Origin: Bacteroidia bacterium
GTDB taxonomy: Bacteria; Bacteroidota; Bacteroidia; B-17B0; Aurantibacillaceae
Length of the DNA: 37,908 bases
Assembly (NCBI GenBank): GCA_021740825.1
Contig: JAIOZA010000027.1
Span: 1-37,908, forward strand
Direction of reading: 5' to 3'
Within the stretch, counting starts at the first letter, position 1. Every line of letters begins with the position of its first letter. Made by a program: the position numbers and the translations under genes. Under the pieces are notes generated by a model. That model had not been told where the DNA came from. It did not search any database and saw only the letters and a program-made list of their open reading frames with translations. Of the stretch, positions 25,305 through 33,695 are shown in pieces.

Positions 25305-26741
25305 ATGAAAAACTACTTAAGTTTAATATGCATTATATTTTACCTGAGTAGTTTTTCTCAAAAAGAAAGTTTTAATTTTAATAAGACCTACTCCGTTGCT
25401 CAAATTCAAGAAGATATTAATTATACCGAAAAGTATCTCACTAAATTTCATCCAGATCCTTTTAAATATATAAGTAAAGATTCATTGCATGCTTTTATTT
25501 TAAATCAAAAGGAAAGGATTGATTCGCCCTTAACCGAAATGCAACTTCGGTTTTATGTAAAACAAATTGTTGCTAAAATCGGTTGTGGCCACTCAGATGT
25601 TGCAGCATCAAAAAAATATACCAAAGCATTAAAAAAAGTAAACCGTCCTATTATTCCTGTTAATATTTTTATAACAGATTCTAGTCAACTATTTATTTTT
25701 AATAACCTTAGTAATGATTCAACCATTAAGCCTGGCGATGAAATTTTGAGCATCAACAACCATACTTCCAAACAAATTTTAAATACCATTTATTCAGTTT
25801 ATACATCTGACGGCTTTAATACTACGTACAAAAAACAAGGTGTTAATTATGATTGGTTTAAATATTACTATTCGTTTTGCTATGGTTTTAAACTGAAATA
25901 TGTTGTAAAAATAAAACATCAAGATAATTCCATCACAAATTATAATCTTGCCGCCATTTCCTCTTCATATGATACACTCTTACTTCCCAAAAAAGATTCC
26001 ATAAATTATATTCGAAAAACAAAAACTTGCACTTACTCTATTATACAAGAAGACAAGCCAATTGCAGTGATTGATATAAATAAATTTAAAGGATGGAATT
26101 GGCATTCGTTTGTTAGAAAAACATTTAAGGATATTAAACGTAAAAAAATCGATAATTTAGTGATTGATTTAAGAGATAATGGAGGAGGACAAATTAATGA
26201 CGGACTCAATTTATTATCCTACCTGATTGACGAAAGATTGACATTGCCATTTGATAGAAAAGCAAACTTAATGGCACTGAATCCAAAATACAAAATGGGA
26301 TTAGCATCGCGGGTTTCGCCTTTTATATTTTTTACCCTTATGCCCAAATGGATTGTAAATGGAAGATTAAGACATTATTTTGTAACGTTTCCAAAAAAAA
26401 GAAATGCCTTTAAAGGACAAGTTTATGTGCTTATAAATGGTAAGTCATTTTCGATGAGCAGTGTGGTTGCTACCTATTTAAAGTATAAAGCGAATGCCAT
26501 CATTATTGGTGAAGAAACGGGTGGGAATATTGCAGGAAGTAATGCCGTTTTGAGTGGCCATATTACTTTACCAAATTCTAAAATAAGAGTTTTTGTACCA
26601 ATGTATCACCTTTATTACAAGGTAAACGTTGAAAATAAAGGAAGAGGAGTAATGCCCGATTTTCCGACAAATTACACAAAAGATATTATTTTAAAAGGTA
26701 CCGATTTAGATTTACAAAAAGTAGGGGAATTAGTTAACTAA
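25305..26741 (+). CDS. Secreted S41 family peptidase (C-terminal processing protease-like)
   Basis: This 478-residue exported protein has the signal peptide MKNYLSLICIIFYLSSFS. An N-terminal helical domain is followed by a PDZ-like stretch (~110-150, STIKPGDEILSINNHTS) and the S41 core: VIDLRDNGGGQINDG and VYVLINGKSFSMSSVVA with nucleophile candidate Ser383, then IIGEETGGNIAGSN. The catalytic Lys that follows the Ser in Tsp/CtpA is not evident in the GEETGG segment, so it may use the tricorn-like arrangement or be a weak enzyme. Co-transcription with gldC is likely. Its last 8 bases overlap tail-to-tail with the DUF6952 gene on the other strand. Confidence 0.85.
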   Translation: MKNYLSLICIIFYLSSFSQKESFNFNKTYSVAQIQEDINYTEKYLTKFHPDPFKYISKDSLHAFILNQKERIDSPLTEMQLRFYVKQIVAKIGCGHSDVAASKKYTKALKKVNRPIIPVNIFITDSSQLFIFNNLSNDSTIKPGDEILSINNHTSKQILNTIYSVYTSDGFNTTYKKQGVNYDWFKYYYSFCYGFKLKYVVKIKHQDNSITNYNLAAISSSYDTLLLPKKDSINYIRKTKTCTYSIIQEDKPIAVIDINKFKGWNWHSFVRKTFKDIKRKKIDNLVIDLRDNGGGQINDGLNLLSYLIDERLTLPFDRKANLMALNPKYKMGLASRVSPFIFFTLMPKWIVNGRLRHYFVTFPKKRNAFKGQVYVLINGKSFSMSSVVATYLKYKANAIIIGEETGGNIAGSNAVLSGHITLPNSKIRVFVPMYHLYYKVNVENKGRGVMPDFPTNYTKDIILKGTDLDLQKVGELVN

Positions 26742-26973
26742 TACTATTTCTCACTCTTTGGCTAAAATCTCTTAATGCCTGATTAAAGGCAGTACCCTGC
26801 TCCATTTTTTCTTTGATATAAATAGAAGCAAGCACATGAGTTAAGCATTCTCCTTCATCTTTCCCTTCTACTTCAATAGCAGGTTTTTGTTCCTCCATCA
26901 TAGCATCCTCTGCATCTTTCAATTGAATTAAAGAATAGGCCTCTACTAGTTTTTTTATTATTGGAATTTGCAT
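26734..26973 (-). CDS. Small DUF6952-type protein
   Basis: This 79-residue acidic protein starts IPIIKKLVEAYSLIQLKDAE and contains PAIEVEGKDEGECLTHVLAS, ending ALRDFSQRVRNSIS. That pattern matches the short Bacteroidota family DUF6952, commonly encoded beside thioredoxin and peroxiredoxin genes. No Cys pair or metal site stands out. It lies downstream of the thioredoxin gene on the same strand with a 143-bp gap carrying a hairpin, and overlaps the end of the S41 gene by 8 bp. Function unknown; a role in a peroxide-detoxification unit is suggested only by context. Confidence 0.8.
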   Translation of the reverse strand: MQIPIIKKLVEAYSLIQLKDAEDAMMEEQKPAIEVEGKDEGECLTHVLASIYIKEKMEQGTAFNQALRDFSQRVRNSIS

Positions 26974-27051
26974 TTTTTGTTTATTATGAAAGGTTATTTA
27001 TTTTTAAAAAATGATTACGAATTATTTACGAATATACGAATCTAGGCGTGC

Positions 27052-27092
27052 ATCTGTGTTTGCTAGCTATGTATACTAGCTCATACACAGAT
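27052..27092. other. Hairpin between thioredoxin and DUF6952, with ACGAAT repeats
   Basis: The arms ATCTGTGT (27052-27059) and ACACAGAT (27085-27092) enclose inner arms GCTAG (27062-27066) and CTAGC (27076-27080). ACGAAT occurs three times just to the left (27017, 27028, 27036), and its inverse ATTCGT follows the right arm. There is no T-run, so it is not a canonical terminator. It could set the ratio of the two cistrons or be a degenerate dispersed repeat. Confidence 0.45.
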
Positions 27093-27116
27093 TCGTAATG
27101 CGCATTAAATTCGCAA

Positions 27117-27434
27117 TTATCCCTTTAAATCATCTATCATTTTTTGTAAATACTCTTCTTTGCTTGTTGCTGTGCCTTCTAATAAAGCACCATTTTTAAA
27201 ACTAGCTAAATACGGTAAATTATCAACACCACCCATTTTACGAGCATTTTCATTTTCCTCAGCATTTACTTCTAAAAATAAAATATCTGCATTTTGCTCA
27301 TCGTTTGAATGACGCTTAAATTTTGGTGCAAATAATTTACAAGAGCCGCACCAATCGGCATAATATTTTACTATAACCTTACTATTACTTGTTAGTAAAC
27401 TTTCAAAATCGTTATCTGTGCTAATTTGTACCAT
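27117..27434 (-). CDS. Thioredoxin family protein
   Basis: This 105-residue single-domain thioredoxin fold has the active site ADWCGSCK (Cys29, Cys32), the VKYYADW strand before it and the cis-Pro region VDNLPYLASFKNG. WCGSC instead of WCGPC and the absence of a signal peptide indicate a specialised cytosolic thiol oxidoreductase rather than the main TrxA. It is followed on the same strand by DUF6952, a context I associate with peroxide defence. A -33/-7 pair with an overlapping dyad lies just upstream. Confidence 0.9.
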   Translation of the reverse strand: MVQISTDNDFESLLTSNSKVIVKYYADWCGSCKLFAPKFKRHSNDEQNADILFLEVNAEENENARKMGGVDNLPYLASFKNGALLEGTATSKEEYLQKMIDDLKG

Positions 27435-27452
27435 TATTATGAGTATTTTAAA

Positions 27453-27501
27453 TTAAATTATTTAACTGCATAAACCTAACAATTAAAAACAGGAATTGTT
27501 A
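27453..27501 (-). promoter_or_regulatory. Thioredoxin promoter with overlapping dyad
   Basis: On the minus strand TTG (27482-27480) is followed after 19 bp by TAATTTAA (27460-27453), close to the Bacteroidetes TTG-N19-TAnnTTTG layout and 18 bp from the ATG. The TTG lies inside one arm of an inverted repeat, TAACAATT (27477-27484) and AATTGTTA (27494-27501). Together they look like a promoter with an operator over its -33 element. No regulator is known for it. Confidence 0.4.
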
Positions 27502-27580
27502 AATGCAATTTGAACTAATTTATAAATAATAAAAAAAGAAAAAGAATGATTAAAATGCAAAACAGTACTTACCTTAAAAG

Positions 27581-28012
27581 CTATACAAGCTTATAAAATC
27601 TAGAAAGCAATTTTAATGCCTTGCTATCTTCAACAACACCGCCTTTTAATAATTTATTAAATATACTCTCTTCATCATCAGATGCTTCGGTAATAAGTGT
27701 AACACCTTCCTTGTCGGCATCTTTATACCCCATGTGCCATGATGGAAACATTCTCTCTTCAATAGTGCCTTTATTAAGTAGAATTACTTTAGAATGTCTA
27801 GAATCTTTCTTAATGTGATTATATAAAGCCATTAATTCAGCTTCATCTCCCTCAAGAAATTGTAAAAAATAATTATTAGAATGAACAAGCACACCTGTAA
27901 TAGATTTACTTGGATTATGTCTTTCGCAAGAATTTAAAATCTTCTGAATCTCTTCATCGGTGCAATTAGTATTTCTAACACTTGAGTAAATTAAAAAATT
28001 TAGTTTTTCCAT
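27581..28012 (-). CDS. BLUF-domain blue-light photoreceptor
   Basis: This 143-residue protein is essentially a single BLUF domain binding FAD non-covalently. The photocycle residues have exactly the AppA spacing: Tyr9 (FLIYSS), Asn33 (RHNPSKSITG), Gln51 (YFLQFLEGD), Trp92 and Met94 (FPSWHMGY). Light shifts the Tyr-Gln-flavin hydrogen-bond network and changes the C-terminal helices, here about residues 110-143. No effector domain is fused, so it must signal by binding a partner. The divergent neighbour is a SpoIIE-type phosphatase, 61 bp away, which is a plausible partner but unproven. The thioredoxin gene is downstream on the same strand, 146 bp away. Confidence 0.94.
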   Translation of the reverse strand: MEKLNFLIYSSVRNTNCTDEEIQKILNSCERHNPSKSITGVLVHSNNYFLQFLEGDEAELMALYNHIKKDSRHSKVILLNKGTIEERMFPSWHMGYKDADKEGVTLITEASDDEESIFNKLLKGGVVEDSKALKLLSRFYKLV

Positions 28013-28015
28013 AAT

Positions 28016-28066
28016 ATAACGTTATTTTTGTTATCCGCTAAAATATAGATAATTTTTAATATACAA
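28016..28066. promoter_or_regulatory. Overlapping divergent promoters of BLUF and phosphatase genes
   Basis: Plus strand: TTG at 28028-28030, 19-bp spacer, TAATTTTT at 28050-28057, 16 bp before the phosphatase ATG. Minus strand: TTG at 28066-28064, 16-bp spacer, TATATTTT at 28047-28040. The two promoters interleave, so RNA polymerase binding would be mutually exclusive. A perfect ATAACGTTAT palindrome (28016-28025) sits 3 bp from the BLUF start codon. All assignments are by eye. Confidence 0.35.
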
Positions 28067-28073
28067 ATAAAAA

Positions 28074-28946
28074 ATGCAAACGATTCTTTTAATTATAAAC
28101 TTAATCTTGCTCATCACAATTTTGATTTTTGTTCTAAGATTCAAGAAATCAAAATCGCGTTTTGAAAGTAAAAAACAGGATTTCGAGATTAAAAAAAGTG
28201 AACTTACAGATAGTATAATGAATGCCGAAAGGATTCAAAGAGCTGTTTTACCAGCTAAAGACACAATGGATAGATTTTTAGAGGAGTACTTTATTTTCTA
28301 TCGTCCAAAAGATATTGTTTCGGGTGATTTTTATTGGTTTGAATATTATAATTGTAAATTATATATTGCTGTTGCAGATTGCACAGGTCACGGCGTTCCG
28401 GGTGCGATGATGAGCTTAATATGTAACAATGCATTGCTAAGAGCACTATATGATGATGCATCAGAAACTACGGGAGAATTACTAAACAATACTCGTGCGC
28501 ATGTAATTGATAACTTATCAAAAGGAAAATTTAATGTAAATGACGGGATGGACATTTCTCTTTGTTGTGTTGATTTTCTGGAGTATAGCCTTGAATGGTC
28601 GGGAGCAAATAATCCAATTTGGATTATTAGAAATGGTGAATTCATTGAGCTTAAACCAAATAAATTTTGCGTTGGTAAAGATATCAATCATGAGCCATTT
28701 GTTACGCATAATTTAAAATTATCAGAAAATGATTTAATTTATATGTTTTCTGACGGTTACAAAGATCAATTTGGTGGGACTGATAATAAAAAGTTTTTAA
28801 GCAAAAGATTAAAAGAAATGATTATAGGGATTAGTAAAATGCCAATGGAAGAGCAATCAACAATAGTTGAGGAAAATCTTAAAAATTGGATGGGTAATAA
28901 TATTCAAGTAGATGATATTTGCGTGATGGGAATTAAGTTAGTTTAA
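28074..28946 (+). CDS. Membrane-anchored SpoIIE/PPM-type serine phosphatase
   Basis: This 290-residue protein has one N-terminal transmembrane helix (residues 4-22), a short charged coiled-coil (23-50) and a SpoIIE-type PP2C domain. The linker ends in the typical MNAERIQRAVLP. Metal-binding acidic residues are Asp85 (SGDFYWF), Asp102 (ADCTGHGVPGAMMS), Asp227 (FSDGYKDQFGG) and Asp281 (QVDDICVMGI), all present, so it should be active. SpoIIE-type phosphatases usually act on anti-anti-sigma (STAS) proteins in partner switching. No STAS protein or HPK-type kinase is in the window. It is transcribed divergently from the BLUF sensor across 61 bp. Confidence 0.92.
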   Translation: MQTILLIINLILLITILIFVLRFKKSKSRFESKKQDFEIKKSELTDSIMNAERIQRAVLPAKDTMDRFLEEYFIFYRPKDIVSGDFYWFEYYNCKLYIAVADCTGHGVPGAMMSLICNNALLRALYDDASETTGELLNNTRAHVIDNLSKGKFNVNDGMDISLCCVDFLEYSLEWSGANNPIWIIRNGEFIELKPNKFCVGKDINHEPFVTHNLKLSENDLIYMFSDGYKDQFGGTDNKKFLSKRLKEMIIGISKMPMEEQSTIVEENLKNWMGNNIQVDDICVMGIKLV

Positions 28947-29006
28947 GTTTAAATGATACAATTTAATAAGCTTATTATTACAATAAAGCATTAATTCAAA
29001 GCCATC

Positions 29007-31370
29007 TTAAAAAGTTAATCGGTATTGAGGAATAACAAAAAACTTCAGCTGATAATCTGTTTTTATAGTTTGTGTATTTAAATCATACTGTTGTTGAAAT
29101 ACATTATTGTGTTTAGTTATGTTTTGAATATCAATACTCAACTCATGTGTAAAGCGTTTTGTGTTTAATTTATAAGATGGCTTTACATCTATTCTAAAAT
29201 AAGGATCAAATTGTGGCTCATAAGCAACCGAGCCATCTCTAATCTCTCTTTGATAAAGTACTGATTTTTCAATGTCGATAGGAACATAGCGTTTACCACC
29301 AGCATAAGTTAATTTAACATCTAGCGCTAAAATATGCTTTTCTTTAATTTTAAATTCTTTTCCTGCAAGTGCATTCACCACATAATTCCCATTAAAAGCT
29401 GTATTTCTTTTTATAGCATCGCTTCCTTTGTAGTTGCTTTCAAATAATGAAGCGGTCACTAAAAAATAATAACCTTTACTGTAAAACTTTTCCAACGTTA
29501 ATTCAAATCCATAATTTTGACCAGTACCATTATTTACTAAACTATCAATATTAGGGCTTTCAAAATCAGCACCTAAGTTAATAGTGCTAAAATAATCTAT
29601 TCTTGATTTTACAGGAATGCTGTACAAGTATTGATAATACACTTCTGTTTTAATGCGCACACTGTTAAATAAATTAATATCGTAAGCCACTACTGCATGA
29701 GCAGCTTTTGTAAAATCTAACTGACGATTTGTTTCTTTAACTTTTCCGTTCCCTAAATTAGCTGTTGCAAAATATACATATAGTGGTTGCAACTGACTGT
29801 GCAATCCTGCTCCAAAACTTAAAGATTGTTTTTTATTAATTTCATATTTTAAACCCAATCGTGGCTCTGGCGATTGCGCATTGTTCAATAGTAAATACTG
29901 ATAAGTAAATCCTAAATTAAAATAAAACCTCTCGTTAAAATGATGTTTCCACTGAATAAAACCTCTTGCAAATGCTGTTTGGCCATTGTACTTTCTTAAA
30001 GTTACAAAGCCAGTCCCATAAGTATCGATGCTATCTACAAACGTCGTATTATACAAATCGGCATAAACTCCAGCATTTAAAAAATTACGGGAATTGAATT
30101 TTTTGTTATAGGTTGTATTGAAAGAGTATTTTGTTGTGAAGGATATGTTTCTATATTCAGGTCTAACTGTTACGGGTTTTGTACTTGTATCTACGCGATC
30201 TGCTTTAATTAAATTATATTGACCAGATACTCCAACATTTGTTTTTATGTATGAACTTTGATTAATTAAATAGGTATGTGAAATGCCTGCTGCTCCAACA
30301 TTAGATCTAAACAACATATTTCTGCCGCTATATCCGTATAAATTATTTTCTTTTGATTGCTGGCTTTGCAACAACTCAGCATAACTTAAACCACCAATGC
30401 CCCAAACAGAAAACTTGCCCGCTTTTTTTGTTGGCAAATCCAATTTAAAAGTGATATCCTGATATTGTGGTACGGCGCTACCTGTACCAAAATCTAAACC
30501 TATTTTTTTAAAAACAGATAAGGTTGAATACCGATAATTAATCATAAAAGAACCGTTTTTTTTCTTTTTATTAAAGGGTCCTTCTGCTCCTAATTCAAAT
30601 CCATTAAACCCAACCATTCCTAAAAATTCATATTTCTCATTATTTCCAGAGCGCATTTTTAAATCGAAAACACCCGCTGTTGCATTACCATAATCGGCCG
30701 CAAAAGCTCCAGTCATAAAATCAGAATTATCTAACGTGTTATTATTTAAAATACTTATTGGTCCGCCAGAAGAACCCATACTGCCAAAGTGATTGGGGTT
30801 TGGAATATCTAAACCATTTAATCGCCATAATACTCCTAAGGGAGAATTTCCACGAACAATGATGTCATTTCTGCTATCATTAGCTCCACTTACTCCGGCA
30901 AAATTTGCAGCCATTCGCGCAGGATCTCCCCTACTACCAGCATATCGCGAAGCTTCCTCTGTACTAAAAACACGCGAGCTAACCGTTGCCATTTTGTTAT
31001 TTGATTTTGTTTTATCAAACTCTGCAGTAATTATTACTTCTTGTCCTTGTAAAGCACTCTCCTCCAATTCAATATTTAAAACAGTTTCTTTTCCAGTAGT
31101 AAGCACAACGGTCTGCGATTTTTCTTTATAAGAAATCAATGAAATTTTGAGTTGTTTCCTTCCCAATAAAATATCATCAAAACGAAATTTTCCATTTTCA
31201 TCGGTTGTTGTTGCTTTTAGGGGATCTGTATTTAAGATACTTATAACAGCTCCAGGCAAAGGACTTTGCGTTTGTTTATCTAAAACCGTACCTCTGATGG
31301 TTTGAGTTAAATCCTGAGAAAAAGAGATTTGATAAAAAATAAAAATAAATAAAACAAAAATCGATCTCAT
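29007..31370 (-). CDS. TonB-dependent receptor with N-terminal carboxypeptidase-like domain
   Basis: This 787-residue outer-membrane receptor has a signal peptide (residues 1-18, FYQISFS then QD). A CarboxypepD_reg-like beta-sandwich (25-110, IRGTVLDKQTQSPLPGAVIS) follows. The plug domain (~120-240) contains SRYAGSRGDPARMAANFAGV, DIIVRGNSPLGVLWRLNGLD and FAADYGNATAGVFDL, and a 22-stranded barrel ends in FVIPQYRLTF. No SusD-like partner is adjacent, so it is not a standard glycan-utilisation pair. It is the last gene of a tightly packed operon and begins 2 bp after a small secreted protein gene. Ligand unknown; siderophore, metal or small organic uptake are all possible. Confidence 0.93.
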   Translation of the reverse strand: MRSIFVLFIFIFYQISFSQDLTQTIRGTVLDKQTQSPLPGAVISILNTDPLKATTTDENGKFRFDDILLGRKQLKISLISYKEKSQTVVLTTGKETVLNIELEESALQGQEVIITAEFDKTKSNNKMATVSSRVFSTEEASRYAGSRGDPARMAANFAGVSGANDSRNDIIVRGNSPLGVLWRLNGLDIPNPNHFGSMGSSGGPISILNNNTLDNSDFMTGAFAADYGNATAGVFDLKMRSGNNEKYEFLGMVGFNGFELGAEGPFNKKKKNGSFMINYRYSTLSVFKKIGLDFGTGSAVPQYQDITFKLDLPTKKAGKFSVWGIGGLSYAELLQSQQSKENNLYGYSGRNMLFRSNVGAAGISHTYLINQSSYIKTNVGVSGQYNLIKADRVDTSTKPVTVRPEYRNISFTTKYSFNTTYNKKFNSRNFLNAGVYADLYNTTFVDSIDTYGTGFVTLRKYNGQTAFARGFIQWKHHFNERFYFNLGFTYQYLLLNNAQSPEPRLGLKYEINKKQSLSFGAGLHSQLQPLYVYFATANLGNGKVKETNRQLDFTKAAHAVVAYDINLFNSVRIKTEVYYQYLYSIPVKSRIDYFSTINLGADFESPNIDSLVNNGTGQNYGFELTLEKFYSKGYYFLVTASLFESNYKGSDAIKRNTAFNGNYVVNALAGKEFKIKEKHILALDVKLTYAGGKRYVPIDIEKSVLYQREIRDGSVAYEPQFDPYFRIDVKPSYKLNTKRFTHELSIDIQNITKHNNVFQQQYDLNTQTIKTDYQLKFFVIPQYRLTF

Positions 31371-31372
31371 TA

Positions 31373-31843
31373 TTAATTAGGCAGATATTTTTTTATTAAA
31401 CAAGGAAATTGATATGCACATTTTGGATACAATAAATTATTAACAACGCTTACCGTTTTTTTTGAAATAGTCATCTTTAAATCTTCCTTTGCCCAATGTT
31501 CTTTTAAACAATCCATATTAATATTATTTTGTTGGATTCCTTTGGGTATCAGTTTGTAAAACTTCCAGGGTTCATAAAATTTATAAATACCATCAGGTAA
31601 ATTACACTTCAAATAACCATTTTTGTCTGTTATGAGAGTATCAATAATTTGTTTATCAGAAATAAAAATTAATTTTTTATTTGCATACGCCACCGACTTA
31701 TTGGGCGTGTTATTTAAATCTTTATTTGGTTTGGCACCTCCGCAATACGGCAAATATTGAACTAATTTAATTTTGGATTTCCTTGTTTGAGCAAATAAAG
31801 AAAAACTAAATAGTAAGAATAAACAAATACTAATTTTCTTCAT
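31373..31843 (-). CDS. Small secreted Cys-containing protein
   Basis: This 156-residue protein has a signal peptide (MKKISICLFLLFSFSLFA, then QT). The mature part holds five cysteines in YLPYCGGAKPN, YLKCNLPD, NMDCLKEHW and PKCAYQFPC, and a TTR-like segment with DKNGYLKCNLPDGIYKFY typical of carboxypeptidase-regulatory beta-sandwiches. The CGGAKP motif recurs in small Bacteroidota secreted proteins from my recollection, but no function is established. Its stop is 2 bp before the TonB-dependent receptor start, so the two are almost certainly co-translated and may work together at the outer membrane. Confidence 0.75.
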   Translation of the reverse strand: MKKISICLFLLFSFSLFAQTRKSKIKLVQYLPYCGGAKPNKDLNNTPNKSVAYANKKLIFISDKQIIDTLITDKNGYLKCNLPDGIYKFYEPWKFYKLIPKGIQQNNINMDCLKEHWAKEDLKMTISKKTVSVVNNLLYPKCAYQFPCLIKKYLPN

Positions 31844-31853
31844 AAAAAAAATA

Positions 31854-32537
31854 TTAAGGTGTGCTTGATGATACGGGCAATATTTTTCCGTTATAATACA
31901 GATGACCTTTTATTGCAAAATCATAAATATAGTCTGCCATTTGATTTGGTTTTAAAGGAGCTTGATAACCTGGAAAAGCTTCTTCTAACATTTCAGTTTG
32001 AACAGCCCCAAGTGCTAAACAATTTACCGAAATATTTTTTTCTTTAAATTCCTCCGCTAAACATTCTGTTAAGCCCGCAATGGCAGCCTTAGACGAACTA
32101 TAGGAAGATAATCCGGGAAACTTTGCACTACCTTGAAAACCACCCATACTGCTGATGTTTACAACATGTGCTTTTGAATGCCGACCTAATAAATGCAATA
32201 ATTGCTGCGTTAAATAAAACGGAGCAAACACATTTACTCGATATACAATTTCTAATTCCTGATAATCAATTTTTTCGAAAGGTTTATTTACAATACTTCC
32301 TGCATTATTAATCACTACATCAATACAACTTACTTTTGATTTTATAACAGCTACCGCATGATCTATACTTTCGGTAGAGGTTAAATCTGTTGAAATAATA
32401 TGCAGATTTGGGTTATTTAAATTCTCTAAAGACTCTGTATTTCTTGTTAGACAAAAAACCTGATGATTATTTTTCAAAAACAACTGTGCTGTTTCAAAAC
32501 CAATTCCTCTGCTTGCTCCTGTGATAACTACGTTCAT
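31854..32537 (-). CDS. Short-chain dehydrogenase/reductase (SDR)
   Basis: This 227-residue classical SDR has nucleotide-binding TGASRGIG (6-13), NNAG (77-80) and the catalytic set Ser130, Tyr146 and Lys150 (SSYSSSKAA). It should oxidise or reduce an alcohol/ketone pair with NAD(P). The Asp at 51 and Arg residues after beta-2 do not settle NADH versus NADPH. It lies 11 bp downstream of mqnC and 10 bp upstream of the small secreted protein gene, within one operon. Substrate unknown; a link to quinone or side-chain metabolism is only suggested by the neighbour. Confidence 0.9.
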   Translation of the reverse strand: MNVVITGASRGIGFETAQLFLKNNHQVFCLTRNTESLENLNNPNLHIISTDLTSTESIDHAVAVIKSKVSCIDVVINNAGSIVNKPFEKIDYQELEIVYRVNVFAPFYLTQQLLHLLGRHSKAHVVNISSMGGFQGSAKFPGLSSYSSSKAAIAGLTECLAEEFKEKNISVNCLALGAVQTEMLEEAFPGYQAPLKPNQMADYIYDFAIKGHLYYNGKILPVSSSTP

Positions 32538-32548
32538 TGAAATAGCAA

Positions 32549-33676
32549 TTAATAATTAATAATTTGTTCTTCAATTTCCTCAGGCACATCTCTAAAACCA
32601 TATTGTTGATTTCTTAACTGTGGCTCAAAACCCGCTTCTTTAATTGCATCCTGAATTGTTTTATAAGTAAAACGATGTGGCGCTCCTGCAACACTCACCA
32701 CATTTTCTTCAATCATAATACTACCAAAATCATTGGCGCCACCATGCAAACATATTTGTGCCGTTTGTTTACCAACTGTTAACCAAGATGCTTGAATGTT
32801 ATCAATATTTGGCAACATTATTCGGCTTAAAGCTAACATGCGAATGTATTCATCCGCACTTACATTATTCGTAATTCCTTTCACTCGTTTTAATAAAGTG
32901 CCATCATCTTGAAAAGGCCACGGAATAAATGCTAAAAAGCCTTTAGCATCTTTCGGTTTTTCAGCTTGCACTTCTCTTAACCAAACTAAATGTTCAAAAC
33001 GTTCGTAAATAGTTTCAATGTGTCCAAACATCATTGTAGCTGATGTTGTAATATCTAATTGGTGACAAGCGCGCATCACATCTAACCATTCGCGACCTGT
33101 GCATTTACCTTTAGAAATTAAACGACGTACTCTATCATTTAAAATCTCTGCGCCTGCACCAGGCAAACTATCCATCCCTGCATCCACTAATGCTTTTAAA
33201 ACTTCAAGATGTGTCGATTTTTCAAGCTTTGTAATATGCGCTATTTCAGGAGGACCTAAAGCATGTAATTTTAGATTAGGATAAAGCGCTTTTAACTCCT
33301 TAAATAAATTAACGTAATAACTTAATCCTAAATCTGGATGATGTCCGCCTTGCAACAATAATTGTTCTCCACCATATTTAAAGGTTTCCTCAATTTTTTT
33401 CTTGTAGGTTTCAATACTTGTAATGTAAGACTCGGCATGGCCTGGTATACGATAAAAATTGCAAAATTTGCAATTGGCTATACATACATTGGTAGTATTT
33501 ACATTTCTATCTATAATCCAAGTTACTTTATTAGAATTATTTTTTTTTATATTTCTTATGTCGTTAGCAACAAACATCAACTCTGCCGTTGTTGCTTGTT
33601 CATATAAAAAAACACCTTCCTCAATAGATAAAAACTCCAAATTGAGAGCACGTTTTAAAAGTGATTGAACATTCAT
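32549..33676 (-). CDS. mqnC: Cyclic dehypoxanthinyl futalosine synthase MqnC
   Basis: This 375-residue radical SAM enzyme of the futalosine menaquinone pathway cyclises dehypoxanthine futalosine. The 4Fe-4S motif is Cys65-x3-Cys69-x2-Cys72 (CIANCKFC). VTWIIDRNVNTTNVC before it and the C-terminal GANDFGSIMIEENVVSVAG are typical of MqnC and separate it from MqnE. QGGHHPDLGLSYY and GAGAEILNDRVRR are further family segments. mqnA, mqnB, mqnD and mqnE are not in the window. It appears to be the first gene of the operon mqnC, SDR, small secreted protein, TonB receptor, with a good promoter match just upstream. Confidence 0.94.
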   Translation of the reverse strand: MNVQSLLKRALNLEFLSIEEGVFLYEQATTAELMFVANDIRNIKKNNSNKVTWIIDRNVNTTNVCIANCKFCNFYRIPGHAESYITSIETYKKKIEETFKYGGEQLLLQGGHHPDLGLSYYVNLFKELKALYPNLKLHALGPPEIAHITKLEKSTHLEVLKALVDAGMDSLPGAGAEILNDRVRRLISKGKCTGREWLDVMRACHQLDITTSATMMFGHIETIYERFEHLVWLREVQAEKPKDAKGFLAFIPWPFQDDGTLLKRVKGITNNVSADEYIRMLALSRIMLPNIDNIQASWLTVGKQTAQICLHGGANDFGSIMIEENVVSVAGAPHRFTYKTIQDAIKEAGFEPQLRNQQYGFRDVPEEIEEQIINY

Positions 33677-33695
33677 GTGTGTGGTTTTTCGAACG

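Noticed and set aside
28388..28709. Two minus-strand ORFs within the phosphatase gene
   Set aside because: They lie opposite the SpoIIE metal-binding motifs and look like shadows of that gene.
28964..28977. TAATAAGCTTATTA palindrome between convergent phosphatase and TonB receptor genes as terminator
   Set aside because: It is nearly all A/T with no loop and no T-run; the stem would be too weak to call.
30793..31131. 112-codon plus-strand ORF
   Set aside because: It is the complement of the TonB receptor plug and carboxypeptidase-like domain, whose reading is far better supported.
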